Shown piece after piece: positions 52,701 through 59,756 of a stretch of DNA of 64,000 nt; the stretch's first letter is position 1; every line of letters starts with the position of its first letter. Under the pieces are notes generated by a model. The model ran no database searches, was not told where the DNA came from, and saw only the letters and a program-made list of their open reading frames with translations. Made by a program: the position numbers and the translations under genes. Source of the stretch: JAHRAW01 sp028066695 (lineage in GTDB: Bacteria; Pseudomonadota; Gammaproteobacteria; Arenicellales; Poriferihabitantaceae); NCBI GenBank assembly GCA_963457535.1, contig OY734803.1, positions 1,736,001 to 1,800,000 of the forward strand, written 5' to 3'.

Positions 52701-54371
52701 GATGAAATCGCGCGCGTGCGCCACTCCACCCCCGGCGTCGGCCTGATTTCGCCGCCGCCGCACCACGACATCTATTCCATCGAAGATCTCGCGCAGTTGA
52801 TTTTTGATTTGAAAAATGTGAACCCGGCCGCGCGCATCTCGGTGAAGTTGGTGTCCGAGACCGGCGTCGGCACGGTCGCCGCCGGCGTCGCCAAGGCGCG
52901 CGCCGACCATGTGACCATCTCCGGCCACGAGGGCGGCACCGGCGCCAGCCCGCTGACTTCCATCCGCCACGCCGGTTCGCCGTGGGAAATCGGCCTGGCG
53001 GAAACGCAGCAGACGCTGGTGCTGAACGGCTTGCGCGGGCGCATCGCGGTGCAGGTGGACGGCGGCATTCGCACCGGCCGCGATGTCGCCATCGGCGCGC
53101 TGCTCGGCGCGGACGAGTTCGGTTTCGCCACCGCCCCGCTGATCGCCTCCGGCTGCGTGATGATGCGCAAGTGCCACCTCAACACCTGCCCGGTCGGCGT
53201 GGCCACGCAGGACCCGCGCTTGCGCGCCAAGTTCACCGGCCGCCCCGAGCATGTCGTCAATTATTTCTTTTTCGTCGCCGAACAACTCCGCGGCATCATG
53301 GCGAAACTCGGCTTTCGCACACTGGACGAGATGATCGGTCGCGCCGACCGCCTGAACATGCGCCGCGCGCTCGCGCACTGGAAGGCGCGCAATCTGGATT
53401 ACGCGCGGATTTTTGCCATGCCAAAAGTCCCGCGGAAAACGCCGCGCCGCCGCTGCGAGCAGCAGGAGCATGGCCTGGCGCGCGTGCCGGACCGCGAACT
53501 GATTGCGCGCGCGCAGCCGGCATTGTTGCGCGGCGAAAAAACGCGCATGGAAATCACCGTGACAAACGCCGATCGCGCGGTCGGCGCGATGCTGTCCGGG
53601 CGCATCGCCGAAAAACACGGAGACGCCGGACTCGCCGACGACGCGATTCACATTCGCGCGCGCGGCAGCGCCGGGCAGTCGTTCGGCGCGTGGCTTGCGC
53701 GCGGCGTGACCATCGCGCTGGAAGGCGAAACCAACGATTACGCCGGCAAGGGTTTGTCCGGCGGACGGCTGATCATTCGCCCGCCGCGCGACAGCGGCAT
53801 CGGCGACGCGCGCGACAACATCATCGCCGGCAACACGGTGCTATACGGCGCGACCGCCGGCGAATTTTTTTGCCGCGGCGCCGCCGGCGAGCGTTTCGCC
53901 GTGCGCAATTCCGGCGCGGTCGCGGTCATTGAAGGCGTCGGCGACCACGGCTGCGAATACATGACCGGCGGCGTGGTGGTCTGCCTCGGCGCGACCGGGC
54001 GCAATTTCGCCGCGGGCATGTCGGGCGGAGTCGCCTATGTGCTGGATGCGGACGGGGATTTTGCATCGCGCTGCAACCGCGAGAGCGTGGAATTGGAAAA
54101 AATCGCGCCCGCGGACAAACATGAACATGAAAATGCCGCCGCCGACTTGGACGACCTGCGCGGCGCCGATGAGGCGCGCCTGCAAAATTTGCTGAAACTC
54201 CACCTGCGGCACACCGGCAGTTCCGCCGCCGAAAACGCGCTGGCCGACTGGCGCGGCCACCTCGGAAAATTCGTCAAGGTCATGCCGGTGGATTACCGCC
54301 GCGCGCTGCAAGAGCGCGCGCAGGCCGCAGCCGCGCGCCGCACCGAAGTCGGGGAGGCGCGCCATGGGTAA
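49761..54371 (+). CDS. gltB: glutamate synthase (NADPH) large subunit
   Basis: 1536 aa. Converts glutamine and 2-oxoglutarate to two glutamates. After a propeptide the N-terminal nucleophile is the Cys of HDACGVGFVAD (about residue 30). The amidotransferase motif is VHQRFSTNTFPAWGLAHP. The FMN/synthase domain includes SFGSISHEAHSNLARAMN and HHDIYSIEDLAQL. The 3Fe-4S cysteines are in GCVMMRKCHLNTCPVGVAT, and the C-terminal GXGXG helix domain contains NDYAGKGLSGGR. Start at 49761 is preferred over longer in-frame codons because it gives the usual short propeptide. It overlaps gltD by 8 bp. Confidence 0.97.
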   Translation: MMKPGMKAGGPPAKCGLYDPAREHDACGVGFVADITGRKSRRIISDGLEILNNMRHRGAVGADPAAGDGAGILLQLPHKFLREETKFDLPPDGEYAAGMVFFPRARGGLRGAKNAVEKFVRAEGQRLLGWRRVPVNNAGLGAGVRATEPDIRQVFIARGANCAAPGAFERKLFLIRKQIENAVRASSIAGREAFYIPSLSSRVLVYKGMLRAAQLREYYPDLADARMESALALVHQRFSTNTFPAWGLAHPYRLIAHNGEINTLRGNLNWMAARRGAMKSKLLGAGLKKIWPLIHGGQSDSASLDAALELLLAGGYSLAHAVMMLIPEAWEGNPDMPDARRAFYEYHAALMEAWDGPAAVAFTDGRQIGAVLDRNGLRPARCMLTRDRRVVMASEAGVLGVAEADIVRKWRLQPGKMLLVDLEEGRIIGDDEIKDQLAAARGYRRRLNKTRIALNELRIKADAPPKMPAEKLRRAQRAFGCTREDLQFVLLPMLAGGAEAVGSMGSDVPPPALSMRGKHLSAYFKQNFAQVTNPPIDPIREQLVMSLMTLPGPRPNLLGGDDDGMRLCAPHPVLRDNELEFIRRIGEHSGGALSAATIDICYPARDGAAGMGAAVERVRARAERAVRRGKNILILSDRRMDARRAAIPALLVTSAVHHHLIRKGLRTRAGLVVETGACMEVHHAATLAGYGAEAINPYLAFASIAALLPHLDCNYREAQARYIAALCAGLKKVMSKMGISTYQSYCGAQIFDAVGLSGEFVENYFTATATAVEGAGLAEISEEAFGWHRAAHGNDGGRLDAGGDYAYRVRGEAHAWNPETVAALQHAVRGNDAAQYAKFAEAVDRQDKNLYNLRGLFKFKWSRAPLPLNEVEPASELVRRFSTGAMSFGSISHEAHSNLARAMNQIGGKSNTGEGGEDASRYRPLADGSPNPARSAIKQVASGRFGVTAEYLVNADELQIKMAQGAKPGEGGQIPGHKVADEIARVRHSTPGVGLISPPPHHDIYSIEDLAQLIFDLKNVNPAARISVKLVSETGVGTVAAGVAKARADHVTISGHEGGTGASPLTSIRHAGSPWEIGLAETQQTLVLNGLRGRIAVQVDGGIRTGRDVAIGALLGADEFGFATAPLIASGCVMMRKCHLNTCPVGVATQDPRLRAKFTGRPEHVVNYFFFVAEQLRGIMAKLGFRTLDEMIGRADRLNMRRALAHWKARNLDYARIFAMPKVPRKTPRRRCEQQEHGLARVPDRELIARAQPALLRGEKTRMEITVTNADRAVGAMLSGRIAEKHGDAGLADDAIHIRARGSAGQSFGAWLARGVTIALEGETNDYAGKGLSGGRLIIRPPRDSGIGDARDNIIAGNTVLYGATAGEFFCRGAAGERFAVRNSGAVAVIEGVGDHGCEYMTGGVVVCLGATGRNFAAGMSGGVAYVLDADGDFASRCNRESVELEKIAPADKHEHENAAADLDDLRGADEARLQNLLKLHLRHTGSSAAENALADWRGHLGKFVKVMPVDYRRALQERAQAAAARRTEVGEARHG

Positions 54372-55812
54372 GCCCACCGGTTTTCTGGAATTCGCGCGCG
54401 CCGAGCGGCAAAACGCGCCGGTGCGCCGCCGCATTCGCAACTTCAAAGAATTCGTCGCGCCCGCGAATGCGCGCGAATTGCCGAAGCAGGCCGCGCGCTG
54501 CATGGACTGCGGCATTCCCTACTGCCACTCGGCCTGCCCGGTGCACAACATCATTCCCGACTGGAACGACCTGGTCTGGCGCGGCGACTGGCGCGCCGCG
54601 GCCGAGGCGCTGCATGCGACCAACAACTTTCCGGAAATCACCGGCCGCATCTGCCCGGCGCCGTGCGAGAGCGCATGCACTTTGTATTTGGACGACAAGC
54701 CGGTCACCATCAAGACCATAGAGCACGCCATCGCCGAGCGCGCCTTCGCCGAAGGCTGGGTCGCGCCGCAAATTTCCGCGAAGCGCGGCGGCGGGCGCGT
54801 CGCCATAGTCGGCTCGGGCCCCGCCGGTCTGGCATGCGCGCAGCAACTGGCGCGCGCCGGCCACCGCGTCTCCGTGTATGAAAAGCAGGCGCAACCCGGC
54901 GGCCTGCTGCGCTACGGCATTCCCGATTTCAAACTGGAAAAGCGCGTGGTGGAGCGGCGCCTGGCGCAGTTGCGCGCCGAGGGCGTGAAGTTTCACACCG
55001 GCGTTTGCGTCGGCGCCGATGTGCCGCCGCGAAAACTGCTGCGCGAATGCGACGCGCTGGTGCTGGCCGGCGGCGCCGAACATCCGCGCGACATCAACGC
55101 GCCGGGACGCGAATTGGACGGCGTGCATTTTGCGATGGACTATTTGCGCTGCAACACGCGCCGCGTGCAGGGCGAGACGCGCGAAAAAATGCATATAAAC
55201 GCGCGCAGCAAAGATGTCGTGGTCATCGGCGGCGGCGACACCGGCTCCGACTGCATCGGCACCGCGCTGCGCCAGGGCGCGGCCTCGGTCGCGCAAATTG
55301 AAATCCTGTCGCGCCCGCCCGACCGCGAAAACAAGGCGGTGACCTGGCCCGACTGGCCGAACAAATTTCGCACCTCGTCTTCGCAGGAGGAGGGCTGCGA
55401 GCGGCTGTGGGATGTGTCGGCAAAAGCCTTCCTCGGCGAAGGCGGGCGCGTGCGCGCGGTGCGCTGCGTGAAAGTCGCCTGGCGGCATGAGAATGGTCAC
55501 TGGAAAATGCGCGAGGTCGCAAACTCGGAATTTGAACTGCCGGCAGACCTGGTCACTCTGGCGATGGGATTTTTGCATCCGGCGCATGCCGGCCTGCTGG
55601 CGCAACTCAAAGTCGGCCTGAGCAAGCGCGGCAATGTGGACGCGGCCGAGCGCGGCGCGCGCGCCTACCGCACCGGCGTCAAAAAAGTTTTCGCGGCCGG
55701 CGACATGCGCCGCGGCCAGTCGCTGGTGGTCTGGGCGATTCGCGAGGGCCGGCAGTGCGCGCATGCGGTGGACGCGTATTTGCGCGGCGGCAAAAGCGAT
55801 TTGCCGCTTTAA
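54364..55812 (+). CDS. gltD: glutamate synthase small subunit
   Basis: 482 aa flavoprotein that passes electrons from NADPH to GltB through 4Fe-4S clusters. N-terminal cysteines are in ARCMDCGIPYCHSACPV and RICPAPCESAC. The FAD-binding loop is VAIVGSGPAGLACAQQL and the NADPH-binding loop is VVVIGGGDTGSDCIG. The C-terminal VFAAGDMRRGQSLVVWAIREGR is the second FAD motif. The start lies inside the gltB end (8-bp overlap). Confidence 0.97.
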   Translation: MGKPTGFLEFARAERQNAPVRRRIRNFKEFVAPANARELPKQAARCMDCGIPYCHSACPVHNIIPDWNDLVWRGDWRAAAEALHATNNFPEITGRICPAPCESACTLYLDDKPVTIKTIEHAIAERAFAEGWVAPQISAKRGGGRVAIVGSGPAGLACAQQLARAGHRVSVYEKQAQPGGLLRYGIPDFKLEKRVVERRLAQLRAEGVKFHTGVCVGADVPPRKLLRECDALVLAGGAEHPRDINAPGRELDGVHFAMDYLRCNTRRVQGETREKMHINARSKDVVVIGGGDTGSDCIGTALRQGAASVAQIEILSRPPDRENKAVTWPDWPNKFRTSSSQEEGCERLWDVSAKAFLGEGGRVRAVRCVKVAWRHENGHWKMREVANSEFELPADLVTLAMGFLHPAHAGLLAQLKVGLSKRGNVDAAERGARAYRTGVKKVFAAGDMRRGQSLVVWAIREGRQCAHAVDAYLRGGKSDLPL

Positions 55813-55844
55813 TGCAATGCCGCGATAATGCGCGCCCGAACCCG

Positions 55845-56900
55845 ATGAAAGTAGAACAAAACGACCGCCTGCTGCGCGCGCTGCGCCGCCGCGAGACCGA
55901 CTGCACGCCGGTGTGGATCATGCGCCAGGCCGGCCGCTACCTGCCCGAATACCGCGCCGCGCGCGCGCGCGCCGGGGATTTTTTGACGCTGTGCAAAACG
56001 CCGGAACTCGCCTGCGAAGTCACGCTGCAGCCGCTGCGGCGGTTTTCGCTGGACGCGGCGATTTTGTTTTCCGACATCCTGACCATTCCCGACGCGATGG
56101 GGCTCGGCCTTTCCATTGAAGAGGGCGCGGGACCCCGTTTTGCACGGCCGTTGCGCTCGCATTCCGACATTGAAAAACTGCCGCGGATTGAGCCGGCCGA
56201 AGACCTCGCCTATGTGATGCGCGCGGCGCGGCTGGTGCGCCGCGAACTCGGCGGGCATGCGCCGCTCATCGGTTTCGGCGGCAGCCCGTGGACGCTCGCC
56301 GCTTACATGGTGGAAGGCGGCGGCAGCCGAGACTTTCGTCGCGCCAAGGGCCTGCTGCACAGCCGGCCGGACAGCGCGCATCTCCTTCTGGAAAAACTCA
56401 GCGCCGCGCTCGCCGCCTACCTCGCCGCGCAGGCCGAGGCCGGCGCGCAGGCGCTGATGATTTTTGACACCTGGGGCGGGCAACTTTCCACCGCCGACTA
56501 TGTGGAATTCTCGCGCGACTATCTGCGCCGCGTGATCGCCGCGCTAAAAGCCGATCCGGCCGCGGCAAAAACGCCGCTGGTGGTGTTCACCAAAGGCGGC
56601 GGAAACTGGCTGGAGTTGATCGCCGACACCGGCTGCGACGCCGTCGGCCTGGACTGGAGCGTGCCGATCGGCGAGGCGCGGCGGCGCATCGGCGGGCGCG
56701 TCGCGCTGCAGGGAAATCTGGACCCGGCGCTGCTGCATGCGCCGCGCGAAAAAATTGAAAGCGAAGCGCGGCGCATCCTCGCCGAATTCGGCGACGGTCC
56801 CGGGCATGTGTTCAACCTCGGGCACGGCATTGACCCCAACACCGACCCGGACAAGGTCGCGCATTTGGTGGATGTGGTGCACCGCCTGAGTGGGTTTTGA
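55845..56900 (+). CDS. hemE: uroporphyrinogen decarboxylase
   Basis: 351 aa, decarboxylates uroporphyrinogen III to coproporphyrinogen III in heme synthesis. Motifs are the signature PVWIMRQAGRYLPEYR (about residue 23), SDILTIPDAMG with the catalytic Asp, GFGGSPWTLAAYMVEG, and GHGIDPNTDP near the C-terminus. ATG at 55845 gives the standard MKVEQNDRLLRAL start. A 74-bp segment of its 3' end is repeated 1.6 kb downstream (58448-58521), marking the edge of an accessory insertion. Confidence 0.97.
   Translation: MKVEQNDRLLRALRRRETDCTPVWIMRQAGRYLPEYRAARARAGDFLTLCKTPELACEVTLQPLRRFSLDAAILFSDILTIPDAMGLGLSIEEGAGPRFARPLRSHSDIEKLPRIEPAEDLAYVMRAARLVRRELGGHAPLIGFGGSPWTLAAYMVEGGGSRDFRRAKGLLHSRPDSAHLLLEKLSAALAAYLAAQAEAGAQALMIFDTWGGQLSTADYVEFSRDYLRRVIAALKADPAAAKTPLVVFTKGGGNWLELIADTGCDAVGLDWSVPIGEARRRIGGRVALQGNLDPALLHAPREKIESEARRILAEFGDGPGHVFNLGHGIDPNTDPDKVAHLVDVVHRLSGF
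56827..56900 (+). repeat. hemE 3'-end direct repeat, copy 1 (within the functional gene)
   Basis: 74 bp up to and including the hemE TGA. It matches 58448-58521 with 8 mismatches, including a perfect 40-bp core (CCGACCCGGACAAGG... to ...GTGGTGCA). The two copies enclose three non-core genes. Confidence 0.92.
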
Positions 56901-56992
56901 TGGGGGTGCGCGGCGGAGGGCCTTGACAGCCCAAAAATGCCGTGCTATTTTTTTCCGCAAGTTCCTTTCCCCGACCAACGAAGTTTTTGCCC

Positions 56993-57415
56993 ATGAAGAA
57001 AAAACCCGCAAAACGCAGCGCCTCTTCCGGCTCAGTCGCCGGCATTTTCGCGGAATTTCTTGCGCGGCTTTCGCTGGCGATTTTTCCGGAAGACTCCGAC
57101 CGCGAGCCCGCCGACATACCGGCCGGCAGGAAGTTTCTCTTTGCTTTCCTTGGAAGCGCGACCACCATACTTTTTCTGGCGAGCGCTTTTACGCCGCAGG
57201 GTCTCCTTGAAATTCTTGGCGCGGACCGGCTGGGTTTTCCCTGGTCGCCCGCCGCCGCCGCAATTTCCATCGTTTACGCTTTGTGCGTTTTTTTTGCGCT
57301 ATTATTCGCCTATATGATCGCGGAAGGAAAAATTTCCGGCATTTTGCGCGCCTATTTGCGGGGCGTTTTGGTGCCTCTGTTCGTCTTTTCCGTGCTTCGT
57401 TTTGCGGTAAACTAG
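56993..57415 (+). CDS. small inner-membrane protein, unknown
   Basis: 140 aa. Basic N-terminus (MKKKPAKRSASSG), then an amphipathic segment and three hydrophobic stretches (about residues 50-70, 84-106 and 118-138), so probably a polytopic membrane protein. Not assigned to a family. It lies just inside the hemE repeat and 10 bp before the exported-protein gene, suggesting a two-gene cassette. ATG at 56993 is chosen over a GTG at 56942. Shine-Dalgarno weak. Confidence 0.6.
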   Translation: MKKKPAKRSASSGSVAGIFAEFLARLSLAIFPEDSDREPADIPAGRKFLFAFLGSATTILFLASAFTPQGLLEILGADRLGFPWSPAAAAISIVYALCVFFALLFAYMIAEGKISGILRAYLRGVLVPLFVFSVLRFAVN

Positions 57416-57425
57416 GTCCTGCGAC

Positions 57426-58058
57426 ATGAACCGACTTCCCAAATTCCTGCGTTGCGCCTTTTTTGCGCTTGGTTTCGCCTGTTGCGGCGCGGCCGTCGCC
57501 GCGTCGGACGCCGATGCCGAAATCGCCTGCCAAGGCGATGTTTGCGCGCACTCCGATTTTCATAAGATGCGCGCGGACCTCGGCGTGCTGTGGGCGGCCA
57601 GGGTGGTAATCGGTCTGGACATACCCGAGGGACTCGCCTCTTTCCGCGCCGTGAAAGCCGGCGAGTGGCTCACCCGCGACGCCGATTATGAAAACCTCGG
57701 CGCCGCCTTTGCCGATTCCTACGGCCTTTCCGAGAACGACTGCGTGGCGCTGCTTCCGCCGCAATCCTTTGACCCCGGCCGCAAAAGTTTCCGCATCCCC
57801 GGCTACGCCCTCAATCCCCGTTCCGCGAGTTTCAACGGCGAGATGAAGCGCATTCATGCGGAGCATGACCTGTCCGACTGGTATTTCGGAGTCGGCACCG
57901 CCGGGGGAAAGATTGACTCCGGCAAAATCCTCAAAGAGTGGCAGAAAGAGAACTCCCCGTGGGACAAGCAGGTTTGGACCAGCGCAAAATCCTGGGAGTC
58001 TTTCGGCGGGCCGTTGTGCCGTGGGCGGGGCGCGGCGAAAGGGTTGGCCGCGCAGTAG
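57426..58058 (+). CDS. exported protein, unknown
   Basis: 210 aa. A clear signal peptide (LRCAFFALGFACCGAAVA, cleavage after AVA) leads to a soluble periplasmic domain of about 180 residues. Recognisable stretches such as SENDCVALLPPQSFDPGRKSF and DLSDWYFGVGTAGGKIDSGKIL did not suggest a family. Two cysteine pairs (IACQGDVC near the mature N-terminus, later single Cys) may form disulfides. Located between the hemE repeats with the small membrane protein immediately upstream. Confidence 0.62.
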   Translation: MNRLPKFLRCAFFALGFACCGAAVAASDADAEIACQGDVCAHSDFHKMRADLGVLWAARVVIGLDIPEGLASFRAVKAGEWLTRDADYENLGAAFADSYGLSENDCVALLPPQSFDPGRKSFRIPGYALNPRSASFNGEMKRIHAEHDLSDWYFGVGTAGGKIDSGKILKEWQKENSPWDKQVWTSAKSWESFGGPLCRGRGAAKGLAAQ

Positions 58059-58093
58059 TGGGCATGCGCGCAATGGCGAAAATCCCCGCAGGA

Positions 58094-58114
58094 ATTTTTT
58101 TGCGTTTTGCGCGC
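58094..58114. repeat. 21-bp repeat, copy 1
   Basis: ATTTTTTTGCG followed by TTTTGCGCGC, identical to 58529-58549. The pair flanks the DUF1902 gene and the hemE-like fragment. Confidence 0.75.
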
Positions 58115-58241
58115 GGCCGCTTTGGTGTTAAGCGGTAATTCGGTTAAGCGCCGTATGCGGCTGTCAGGCCGCGATGGCATGAAATTTGCATCCTTCTTCA
58201 ACCGCATAAAACCCTTTTCCACTCCCGCCGGAGATTTTCTC

Positions 58242-58454
58242 ATGAAGGCAGACCAAACCATCCGTGTAAAAGCGCTGTGGGATGACGAGGCCGGCGTATG
58301 GAGCGCGTCCAGCGACGACATCATCGGACTCGCCATTGAGGCGAAAACCAAAGAAGCGCTGGTTGAGCGGCTCAAAGTCGTGATACCGGAACTTTTGGAA
58401 CTGAATCACGCCGAAGCGGCGGCGCGTGGCGGATATTTGGTTTCGGTGCATTGA
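58242..58454 (+). CDS. DUF1902-family small protein (HicB/antitoxin-like fold)
   Basis: 70 aa. The sequence RVKALWDDEAGVWSASSDDIIGLAIEAKTKEALVERL follows the DUF1902 pattern, related in shape to HicB/UPF0150 domains that act as antitoxins. No toxin gene is adjacent. ATG at 58242 follows GCCGGAGA. Its TGA is supplied by the first bases of the hemE-like 74-bp repeat (GCATTGACC), so the gene reads into the junction. This indicates that the repeat boundary was present when the present 3' end formed. Confidence 0.7.
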   Translation: MKADQTIRVKALWDDEAGVWSASSDDIIGLAIEAKTKEALVERLKVVIPELLELNHAEAAARGGYLVSVH

Positions 58455-58521
58455 CCCGACCGCCGACCCGGACAAGGTCGCGCATTTGGTGGATGTGGTG
58501 CATCGGGCGAGCGGGTTTTGA
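58448..58521 (+). repeat. hemE 3'-end direct repeat, copy 2 (relic)
   Basis: Fragment encoding the last 23 residues of HemE in the original frame (IDPTADPDKVAHLVDVV, then HRASGF and TGA), with no upstream hemE sequence. 66 of 74 bases match copy 1, and the central 40 bp are identical. It has the look of an insertion or duplication scar. Confidence 0.9.
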
Positions 58522-58528
58522 GGGGCGG

Positions 58529-58549
58529 ATTTTTTTGCGTTTTGCGCGC
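58529..58549. repeat. 21-bp repeat, copy 2
   Basis: Identical to 58094-58114; lies between the hemE relic and the end of the TPR2 gene. Confidence 0.75.
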
Positions 58550-58556
58550 CGGGCGG

Positions 58557-59720
58557 CTACCCTCCTGGTTTGCTTAGGAGCTGGGCAATGAGTTTGGCGC
58601 TGCCAGAGCCGGATTTGTCGATGAGTTGCGCGCTGTTGTGTTCAGCGATGTGGTCGAATAGTTTGAGCAGCAATTCTTTTTGCATTGCCGGGTCGCTGGC
58701 AATGTCCGTCAGCATACTCTTGGTATGAGCGTCCTGGGACAGTTTCATTAGGCTGGATTCTTTCCGTTGGTGATAAAAGAGTTCTCCAAGAAAGGGAGCA
58801 GCAAACACGGTCGCTGCGGCAGAGATCAACTTAAGGAACAACGGAATGTTGGGGGCATCTGAAAACCAAACTGCATCTACAGCAACGGCCAGAATGGCCG
58901 CGGAAAAAACCGTGGCACCTGCTTTCAGGACAATAAAAATCTTCTTGATTTTTTGGCTGACTTCTCGAGCGTCTCCTTGAAACTCTTTGTGGCGCGCGTC
59001 GTACTCGCCGCGACGCAAAAATTGGCTAGCCTGATGTTTAATTTCAGCGCCAGTTTCCTCCTTTTGTTTTTCAACTTGCTTTTGGTCGTGTTTGCGGTCT
59101 TTCTTTTGCCTCTCCGCATTAAGTTGCAGGAGAGTAGCAATAGATTTGCCTCGCAGTGCAAGTTCATTGTTTGGATCTTTTTTCAGTACCTCGTCGCAGT
59201 CAGCGATGGCGCGACTGTATTCGCCGATATTGGCGTAAGCGCTTGCTCGGGAGTTATAGACAGCAAGTTCACCAGGCTGAATCTCCAAAGCCTTGGTGTA
59301 ATCCGCGATTGCACGGTGAAAATTGTGCTTTTTTTCATGCACAAACGCTCGGTGGCGGTAGACCCCCGCAAGTTTCGGGTCAAGCTCCAAAGCCTTGTCG
59401 AAATCAGCGATCGCACGGTCGTAATCACCGTGTTCGGAGTGGAAATATCCCCGGCAGTTACGGATTCTTGCATCCTTAGGTGCCAATTCCAAGGCAGTGC
59501 GAATATCAGCCCAAGCAGATTCATAGGAACCGATTTTGTGGTATGCCAATGCTCGAGTCTGATATACCCATGCTTTCGCAAGGTCGGGGACCGAGGCATC
59601 TTTCTCTGACAAAGTGAAGAACTTAGTGCAGGCATGAATGCACTTCACCCATCGCCCTTCCATACGGAGAGCAAGGATCGCCAAGAAAAGATCTTTCAAT
59701 TTTTCCGACAAATCAGCCAT
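58557..59720 (-). CDS. TPR-repeat membrane protein linked to mod2 (TPR2)
   Basis: 387 aa paralogue of TPR1 (15943-17217). N-terminus MADLSEKLKD..WVKCIHACTKF matches MAELLEKLKS..WSECIHACTEF. Four or so TPR units (about 50-195) are followed by a strongly charged Lys/Glu/Gln coiled coil (about 200-260), two membrane helices (about 261-283 and 293-313) and the shared C-terminal ELLLKLFDHIAEHNSAQLI. Starts 36 bp after the mod2 stop with the same leader (CGGGGGAATTTTTGATGGCTGA) as TPR1. The repeats diverge more than the ends. Function unknown; conserved coupling to mod suggests a component of the restriction system. Confidence 0.85.
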   Translation of the reverse strand: MADLSEKLKDLFLAILALRMEGRWVKCIHACTKFFTLSEKDASVPDLAKAWVYQTRALAYHKIGSYESAWADIRTALELAPKDARIRNCRGYFHSEHGDYDRAIADFDKALELDPKLAGVYRHRAFVHEKKHNFHRAIADYTKALEIQPGELAVYNSRASAYANIGEYSRAIADCDEVLKKDPNNELALRGKSIATLLQLNAERQKKDRKHDQKQVEKQKEETGAEIKHQASQFLRRGEYDARHKEFQGDAREVSQKIKKIFIVLKAGATVFSAAILAVAVDAVWFSDAPNIPLFLKLISAAATVFAAPFLGELFYHQRKESSLMKLSQDAHTKSMLTDIASDPAMQKELLLKLFDHIAEHNSAQLIDKSGSGSAKLIAQLLSKPGG

Positions 59721-59756
59721 CAAAAATTCCCCCGAAAAAGGTTGATCGAGTAGCCA

